DNA of 21,898 nucleotides from NCBI GenBank assembly GCA_032718475.1, contig JAUCBJ010000217.1:1-21898 (forward strand). The letters run 5' to 3'. Under the pieces are notes generated by a model that saw only the letters and a program-made list of their open reading frames with translations, was not told the DNA's origin and did no database searches. Made by a program: the position numbers and the translations under genes. Shown here one piece after another: positions 15,951 through 21,898 of the stretch. The stretch's first letter is position 1. Each line of letters begins with the position of its first letter. This DNA is from Nemertoderma westbladi (Eukaryota > Xenacoelomorpha > Nemertodermatida > Nemertodermatidae).

Positions 15951-17511
15951 TGGCCATCCACCTGGCGTTGGAATCAGCACCAGGCTGATAGAATGTATGT
16001 GGGTATTCGCCACCAAGTAGAAAAATGGCAAGTACAAGAAGTTCTCGATAATCGGCACGTCAGTTAATAGTGCCCAACAGTTCCTTAAGGTCATGTCTTT
16101 CCTGGACATATTTATCAGTATCAGGTAGACATTGACCCTTTGTTAGATCTAGGGCCATCCATTGTTCGCGTAGTCTACCATGAAATCGGGGACTAGGGCC
16201 AATGGTTGCACCAAATACCAGGCTGTGTACTGCACTGACTATAACCTCCCCAATGTGGTGGCGGCAGGCAAGCCATATCACTCGCCGATCTAACCACTTC
16301 TCCAGCTGTACACAGGTGCCATCCAGCCAACCAGAATTAGAATTAGTCGTGTCAAAGACAAGAAATGCTACCAAGGCTTTGATATTCCATTCAGAAATGT
16401 AACGTTGTACTATTGAAGTAATGTCCCGAGAGGAACTAGTACTTGCAGCTCCAATTCCCAACAGTTTTGTGTACTTTGTGCTGCCATCAGCATTTGGGAC
16501 ACCACTGCCAGTTATGGCTACAACACATCGATCAACATCTGTAAGGGAGCATTTCAGATGAGCCATTTTTTTCCCATCCCAGTGGACTGCAATTTTGTGT
16601 TCTCCAGGATCAAAGGAGTCCTTGATATATTTGGCCCTTGCTGCTCGAGATGCTGACCGGCCACTTAGTGTGCTAGTTTTGCTGAGTGTGACCTGATCTA
16701 GATTACCTCCACTGGCCTTGATAATTGCAGCAGTGTAGGCTGTTGCAGCTCCAGATGAAATTCCAATGCGATCAGCAGTCTGAGCTACTGTCTGGTCATT
16801 CATTATGTTCCGTGGCATCATCAGTTGCACTGAGGCACACCTCTTGCTTGATGTTGCTGAAGATGGTGGAAGATAGTCAACATCAGAATCAGTACTATCA
16901 TCCTCTGAAGCAGACCTCGACATATCAAGTTCAACAATTTTGTCCAAGTCATTTTGCTTTCTAAGCATTTCTTTCCATTCCCTGTCAAGTTTACGGTCCA
17001 GTTTGTCTTTTTGTTTCATAGCTTCCTCTTCGTATTTCAAATCCCTTGATTTCAGAAATGGTAGATCTTCTCCCTGTCTAAGTTTTCGAATCCATTCACA
17101 TTCTTCAGGCAGCAGCATACCATCGTGTTTCTTAACAGAAATATCAAATAGCTTGTTCATCTCTTCAGACAATTTATTTATCCTTTCCAATGTTTTGCCA
17201 GTTTTTCTACATTCAGGTGGTTGTTTATCAATTGAAAGCCACCTCTCATACAGCTTTCTTACCTTGTCAAGGACATTCAATTCATTATGATAGTACATAG
17301 AACCTGCCTCCATCCATATTTTCCGGATTTCTGATGCGACTAATCCAGCTGACTTATTCTTGGGAATACCTTCCTCTCGACAAAAATAGACCATTTTTTG
17401 AAGAACAGAAATGTTAAATGGTAAATGGCAATTTCGAAAATTACTATCAAGGCTCTTTCCAATCAGGAGATATTCAGATTGTTGTTTCCGTGTACTGTAG
17501 CAACTTGCCAT
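15951..17511 (-). pseudogene. DDE-like transposon-associated protein, N-terminal half
   Basis: A clean ATG at 17511 (context ACAATGG) opens 483 codons to TGA at 16060-16062, and the frame continues for about 35 codons (DYRELLVLAIFLLGGE, then PGADSNARWMA) to about 15951. Visible parts: an N-terminal helical domain (VLQKMVYFCREEGIPKNKSA), a charged coiled coil (residues ~155-200), an acidic linker, then HWDGK (D312), VFDTTNSNSG (D387) and LACRHHI (C416-HH419). I know this pattern (WDGK ... FDTT-x-SN-x-G ... ACRHH ... ARWMA) from a large uncharacterised family repeated in cnidarian, mollusc and aphid genomes, probably transposon-encoded. The superfamily is uncertain. The TGA fits a CGA change. 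The match breaks after RWMA, where recombinase sequence starts. Confidence 0.65.
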
Positions 17512-18587
17512 TGTATTATAATCTATACCTTATAATATATAACTCAAAATTCGATTATTGGATAATAGGCTACCGGTACAGTACTGTAGTAACTGAATAT
17601 CACTCACTAAACCTACTGTATGTAGTAGGCTACATCAGTATAAGAAAGTACAAAGGCATGTGTTTTAGGGTAGGCCTACTGGTACCGGTAGATAGGACAG
17701 TGGCATGCAGAACATCCAAAATGAAAGAGTGGATCAGAAGTGCAGTAGCGCAGTATACGCGTCATGTAGTGTCATTTGTATAGGCCTACAGGTATTACAT
17801 TACTACAACTGTACAGTACAGTACCCTAAAGCAGCCATTCAAATTAAAGATAAACATATGACAAACGTGATGTTATCAGTATTTTTTAAATCTAATGCAT
17901 TCCATGAAAACTGTCCCTTAACCGCGCTCAAGCTCATTGGGCGATAAATTTTGCGATAAGTCAAAAATTCATTTAGCTCCAGTAACTTGCATGTTCAACA
18001 TTATGATTCCATACTTGGCACAACTTAATATTATGGGAAATAGAACAAATTAAGCTGACAAGTCTTCTCTGTATCTCAATTAGACTGCACTGAAATTTTA
18101 ACTTTTTTCAAAATTATGAAGACTTGTTGATTGAATTTGTTCCAATTTGGTCACTGACCACCAAATGATAAGCTGTTTCGTGATAACTTTATCATGTGGG
18201 CTACTGGGGGTTAATAAAGTTTACTGGATCAAGCGCCGGTATAGTTTATCGCGAAGTCCATAAATTTTTTATGGTTCCATTTTTTTAAAAATGTGTTGTT
18301 ACTAATGTGATCATAATACCATAAGCTTTCATTTGAATGGCTGGAATATATGCTTTTTTGTAACTTTTTAAACTATTACTAATATATCATAATAACGCAA
18401 TTTCATATATCGCGATCACCCAGTATATAACTCTGAAAGCACTACTTAATTGTTGGCAGGACTGGTATATAAAACAGAAAATACAATGCAACAGATAACA
18501 GAACAATTAGAATAGTACCTATGATCTAATCAACTCAACAAAGTTAGTACTGTATTAATTTTAGTATATGTTTCTACACTAGGTCCA
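17512..18587. other. Spacer between the two DDE-like halves
   Basis: No gene found. The first part (17540-17830) is rich in TAGGCCTAC, GGTACCGGTA and GTACAGTAC words. It should hold the promoter or 5' end of the N-terminal half on the minus strand. The rest is AT-rich, with an inverted repeat at 18041-18146 and small palindromes (for example near 18257). If the halves belong to two element copies, both their ends should lie here, but I see no clear TIR pair. Confidence 0.4.
18041..18146. repeat. Imperfect inverted repeat, about 28-bp arms
   Basis: AGAACAAATT and ACAAGTCTTC (18041-18068) are matched in reverse complement by GAAGACTTGT and AATTTGTTCC (18117-18146), with a few mismatches and a ~48-bp loop. 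This could be a degenerate MITE or an element end. Confidence 0.5.
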
Positions 18588-19359
18588 TCAGAGTCTTTCC
18601 TTGAGAGTACGCTTTTGAAAATCTGGAACTTTCTTGCGACTGTCTTCAACGACTTGTAGTACAGCTTGATGTTCCTTCTCATCCTTAGTAAGGAGTCCAT
18701 TGTAAATTGCCTGGGTACGGATAAGTCTTTCTGACAGGTCATTCACGGGATCCTTGTCATTGATAATACAACAAAATTGATTGTAATCATCATAGAGTAC
18801 CCAAGTTGCTGGTTTTTGGTGTAACCAATCAAATGACAACCCCAACAACCGGGGCATTAGCCATGAATCAGGGCCAATGAGATCCTCCAAAGTTGTGCCA
18901 TTGTTCAGGTTTACATTGTTTGGTGGAACCTCACGACTAGTCTTGGTTCCTTTCTTGACCACTGCTGCCACAGAAAGATCCCGTCGATCATCATTTGGTT
19001 TAGCTTCGAGCATCGCAATAGCAATCCTCTCCTTTTGTTCATTGGAGACCCGATCATTTGCCAGACTAACAGGTACCACTTCCTGCCTCAGGTACCACAG
19101 ATGGCCAGTTAGTTTCTTTATTACCACTTGTCCCAGTTCAACATCAGATAAATTCAGTGCCCTGAAATATAACTCCAAATCATTTCTGGGAGCATCCACT
19201 AGCACTGGACACCGTATCCACCATCCAACATATGTGCTGGCAACAAACTGAACAAAGCGCTCAAGTCGCTGCTCAAGCTGGATACTACCTTGTGTCTTCT
19301 GGTGAAGTTGACCTCTGAATATATATAATTTAAAAGCATACATCAGGATGGCCAATACA
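18588..19359 (-). pseudogene. DDE-like transposon-associated protein, C-terminal half (exon-like)
   Basis: 255 open codons ending at a natural-looking stop. Segments: LAILMYAFKLYIFRGQL, LERFVQFVASTYVGWWI, a hydrophilic middle with LTGHLWYLRQEVVPVSLAND, then LLTKDEKEHQAVLQVVEDSR and a basic end. I recognise 'HLWYL ... E-x-V-x-LA' and 'LLTKDE...LLQVV' as the C-terminal half of the same family as 15951-17511. The frame has no ATG at its start; it begins after TTTTACAG (exon start 19359), a good splice acceptor. It lies upstream, on its own strand, of the N-terminal half, so the two pieces cannot be spliced in the normal order. Confidence 0.6.
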
Positions 19360-19570
19360 CTGTAAAATCATCATTTAATCCATCACAATTACATGTATAT
19401 AAGTTGCAATTTATATACTAACAGAATACGGCTTTAAAATTGATAGAATACTGCCCTAAGACAGTATTATTTTTCAATTATTTCTTCAAATTCGGAATCT
19501 TTAGGAAATTTAACCCTAGAAATGATGAAAATACCATGCTTTCTACAAATTTCATATTTACCCATTATGT
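19360..19570. other. Intron-like or spacer sequence before long repeat copy 2
   Basis: AT-rich, with no coding potential I trust. On the minus strand it would be the intron 5' of the C-terminal exon, cut by the long repeat at 19571. Confidence 0.35.
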
Positions 19571-19613
19571 CTTCTGGTCTTGCTGCATTTTCTACGTTCA
19601 GGCTCTTCATCAG

Positions 19614-19955
19614 TTAACCGAGTTTCACTACCAGGGCAGCTAGATGAGATGATGGGGGAGGGGGTTCTCTGCCCCCTTTGCTTCGAATGAGACAGGTCCA
19701 GCTCACGTAACTGGCCCTTATAGCATGCTGATCATCTAATACCTTTGATACCATCGCATCGATTGTCCTTCCAGGGAAGAGTCCAAGCTCCAACAGGCGG
19801 CGGATATTAACCTGCGTGTCCCTCTGAACTCAGGGTAGCTGTGACTCAGCATTGGCCAGCCGCCATACATCCTCATCCAGCCACCTGTGCTGATTGTTTG
19901 CAGAGAGGTTGTTGAGGCTGTACTCTGTAGGATGCCATTTCCTAGGGTGTTTCGA
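19614..19955 (-). pseudogene. Second copy of the Myb-like ORF start
   Basis: Same frame as 4909-5253, with the start ATG lost (CGAATTTCAG instead of CGACATTGCAG on the plus strand). The in-frame TGA after SQLP is shared. The segments RWLDEDVWRLANAESQLP and LLELGLFPGRTIDAM are readable. It is even less able to be expressed than copy 1. The family assignment is the same and equally tentative. Confidence 0.4.
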
Positions 19956-20160
19956 ATTTCAGCTTTTGAGACATCATTTGATATCTCTTACTACAAATAA
20001 ATTATAGAAAATATTTTTTTTAACAAAAACAATTATATAACTTCACTTTTATTCGTTTAATATTAAATTTCTAATTATTTAGTTAGATTATGCAACACAA
20101 CCATGAAAGCAGACAACCGAAACCGACAGACATTATTTTCACATAATTATAACTATTATA

Positions 20161-20405
20161 TTATTCAAACAAAAAGCAAACAGTCGGCCGAAGCCGGAGG
20201 CGACCTGAAGGCTCCTCTTTCGATAGTAGCTGCTACCCGAGGGTAGGGGTGGGCGCTAATCCTATCCCAAGATTTGCTCCCAGTTATTTAACTGGTACTC
20301 ATTCTATCGACCCCAGTGGATGAAAGGGTGAGTGGACCCTGGCGGTGCTGAACCTACAACCAATTGATTGCAGGCCCTGCGCTCAACCAACTGAGCTACC
20401 CCGCC
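20161..20405 (-). mobile_element. tRNA-derived SINE with MetaSINE-like core, copy 2
   Basis: Same element and position in the repeat as copy 1. The A box is canonical here (TAGCTCAGTTGG), while the 3' acceptor-like arm is mutated (GCACCGCC instead of CCCCGCC). The core reads CTTTCATCCACTGGGGTCGA, then AGAATGAGTACCAGTT, closer to the MetaSINE-type core than copy 1. The two copies were inherited with the long repeat and are not independent insertions. Confidence 0.75.
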
Positions 20406-20760
20406 TTCGTATTATTATAACATAATTATTAAGACAAACGAAAAGGAAAGTAACTTCCAATGCAAAATATATTGCACATTACCTAATATTAAATTTCTAA
20501 ATAATATAGTTAGATTATGCAAAACTATAATATTACACCCTAGATTATGCAACGCAATCGTGACAGCAGACAACAAAAACCAACAGCCATTATAAACAGG
20601 TAACTATAAATAGATAGAAAGGAACAGGTTACATTAGATGGTTATTATAAACAAAATAATAAACGACAGAAAATCATAGATCACAGGTTTGTCATCTGGT
20701 GTAGAATTTAATGGCTATCCAATGTGGTTTTATAGGATCTCCGTGGTGGGCTGTAGGCCT

Positions 20761-20808
20761 AAGTGCTGCGGGTTAGAAGTGCTGCGGCTTGTAAGTGCCC
20801 TGGGTATA
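20761..20808. repeat. Three tandem 16-bp repeats, copy 2
   Basis: Units at 20761, 20777 and 20793, matching 6059-6106 with a few substitutions in the third unit. Confidence 0.75.
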
Positions 20809-20982
20809 AGTAAGTTTATCTGTTGCATGCAGTGTGCTGTCGTGGTCACTAAAAGGTCCTATTGAGTGTGGTCCGGGATGGAACAGAGCTAATGTAGCTG
20901 AGCAGGCTGCTCGTCGTCACAGGTTGCAGCGCGTTCAGTGCTGCAGGTTCCAAGGTGCAGTGGTTCATTGGCGATGCTACAG

Positions 20983-21481
20983 TTTTTTTTGTTTTTTTTT
21001 TCGGATTAGGATTTTTTTTGTTTTTTTATATTTTTTTTTCACTTGGGGGATAGGATTCTTATCCACTACTGCGTGATGGTGTACCGGTAATGGAGATTGT
21101 TCACTAGTAACCAATGGTAGCGATGTCAACTGCCTTGGTGTGCCTTGGCCTTGGCATGATCCTATAACCTATAGGCTATAACCTTTAACTCTGCCTATGG
21201 TCCTGTCAGTTTTAGAACTGGACCTACAGTGTAGCCCTGAAGCTCCTAACAACTGATTCAGGTAGATGCAACCAAAACAATAAACAATTTTTTTTCGGAT
21301 TAGGATTTTTTTTGTTTTTTTTTTGTTTATTTTTTTTTTACTTGGGGGATAGGATTCTTATCCACTACTGCGTGATGGTGTACCGGTAATGGAGATTGTT
21401 CACTAGTAACCAATGGTAGCGATGTCAACTGCCTTGGTGTGCCTTGGCCTTGGCATGATCCTATAACCTATAGGCTATAAC
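20983..21481. repeat. 294-bp spaced duplication inside copy 2
   Basis: The segment from the T-rich CGGATTAGGA tract to CCTATAGGCTATAAC occurs at 21002-21182 and again at 21296-21481, separated by about 107 unique bases. Copy 1 has this segment once and lacks the spacer. Confidence 0.85.
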
Positions 21482-21878
21482 TGACAAATAACTACTATAT
21501 AATTTAAGAGGAGACCTTGGTGATTTCTGGTAGGATCCAAAATTCATGTCATCTCTATTGGTACTTGATGATCTACTGCTATGGATGCAGCAGTGGTGGA
21601 TGTAACACTGGTAGATCTGGTACTTAGGGATGTGGCACGGGTGAGGATGAGGATAATTTCCCCAGCCCAGCTCCAGAATTGTGCTTAAGGACCTCCTGGG
21701 CATCCTGTCTTACATTTTCCCCAGGCCTTGCAATTGACTTAAAGAAGTCATTGGCATTAAACCTTGTACAGGTTAAAAATATGTAGTTCCTATCATGCTT
21801 TATTGCACTGGGGCCGAGATAGCTTGTAATACTATTCCTAGGGGAATCACAAGGAATTACAGTGGCTGCAGATTCCAA
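21461..21878 (-). pseudogene. Copy 2 of the unrecognised minus-strand frame
   Basis: Counterpart of 6461-6949, split by an extra base near 21703. The upstream frame reads SAATVIPCDSPRNSITSYLG and continues, after KSIARPGENVRQ, as DAQEVLKHNSGAGLGKL. The two copies differ in frame, so at least one is broken. Function unknown. Confidence 0.3.
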
Positions 21879-21898
21879 TATCTTTCTAACATCAGTTA

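Larger units (their letters stand above)
19571..21898 (-). repeat. Long dispersed repeat, copy 2 (runs off window)
   Basis: Same orientation and order as 4866-6897 and very similar throughout. Main differences: a 3-bp insertion in the SINE, T-tract length changes, a 294-bp internal duplication (21002 onward) and a one-base insertion near 21703. The left edge at CTTCTGG matches copy 1 exactly. The right end is beyond the window. Confidence 0.85.

Noticed and set aside
7446-16062. Alternative genetic code reading TAA/TGA as amino acids
   Set aside because: Other genes in the window end at standard stops and the LINE and Mutator frames avoid internal TAA/TGA. The stops coincide with frameshifts in clearly decayed genes.
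15507-16109. ATG at 16109 as start of the recombinase
   Set aside because: The first ~50 codons overlap, in another frame, the end of the DDE-like gene, whose family pattern (DYRELL...ARWMA) is the better explanation.
17418-17947. Plus-strand frames upstream of the DDE-like gene
   Set aside because: Made of GTA/TAC-rich repetitive words, no domain, and overlapping the minus-strand gene's start and promoter side.
4866-21898. The two long repeats as LTRs of one giant element
   Set aside because: No TG...CA ends, no primer-binding site or polypurine tract, and the interior is a mosaic of unrelated elements. The repeats contain a dead ORF and a SINE.

Overview
This is a repeat-dense, AT-rich stretch of animal nuclear DNA with no convincing intact host gene. 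The content points to an aquatic invertebrate: a Mutator-type DNA transposon, non-LTR retrotransposons, a tyrosine-recombinase (DIRS/PAT-like) retroelement, a tRNA-derived SINE with a MetaSINE-like core, satellites, and frequent TAGGCCTAC-type words. The words and families fit echinoderm, hemichordate, cnidarian or lophotrochozoan genomes. I cannot resolve the phylum from this window.

Layout. 1-2840 is an apparently full-length Mutator-like transposon: perfect 23-bp terminal inverted repeats (TIRs) and a 548-codon transposase frame with its DDE residues present but its start broken by a frameshift. 2857-3370 holds three diverged units of a ~167-bp satellite-like repeat, the first inverted. 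3517-4829 holds a GC-rich quasi-palindrome, LINE reverse-transcriptase debris and an unrecognised minus-strand pseudogene. 4866-6897 is copy 1 of a long repeat; copy 2 starts at 19571 and runs off the window. Each copy carries a dead Myb-like/R2-NeSL-like ORF start, a SINE, a 3x16-bp tandem repeat and T-rich tracts.

7401-16 kb is a mosaic of tyrosine-recombinase retroelement parts. A short ORF and a Gag with a CX2CX4HX4C zinc knuckle come first. A younger 5'-truncated LINE lies on the minus strand between Gag and the rest. Then come a 37-unit, 23-bp minisatellite, a 784-bp near-perfect tandem duplication, an RT/RNase H gene (+), and a tyrosine recombinase (-) pointing towards it. A recombinase opposed to RT is the rarer DIRS layout, which I recall for Kangaroo of Volvox.

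15951-19359 on the minus strand contains the two halves of a DDE-like, transposon-associated protein of a family widespread in aquatic invertebrates. They sit in the wrong order and are broken at nearly the same codon. Most genes are decayed, and the stop codons that can be interpreted look like C-to-T changes. The LINE (500 open codons) and the Mutator element look youngest. The most interesting items are the convergent RT/recombinase arrangement, the palindrome at the breakpoints of the 784-bp duplication, the hairpin minisatellite, and the permuted DDE-like gene.
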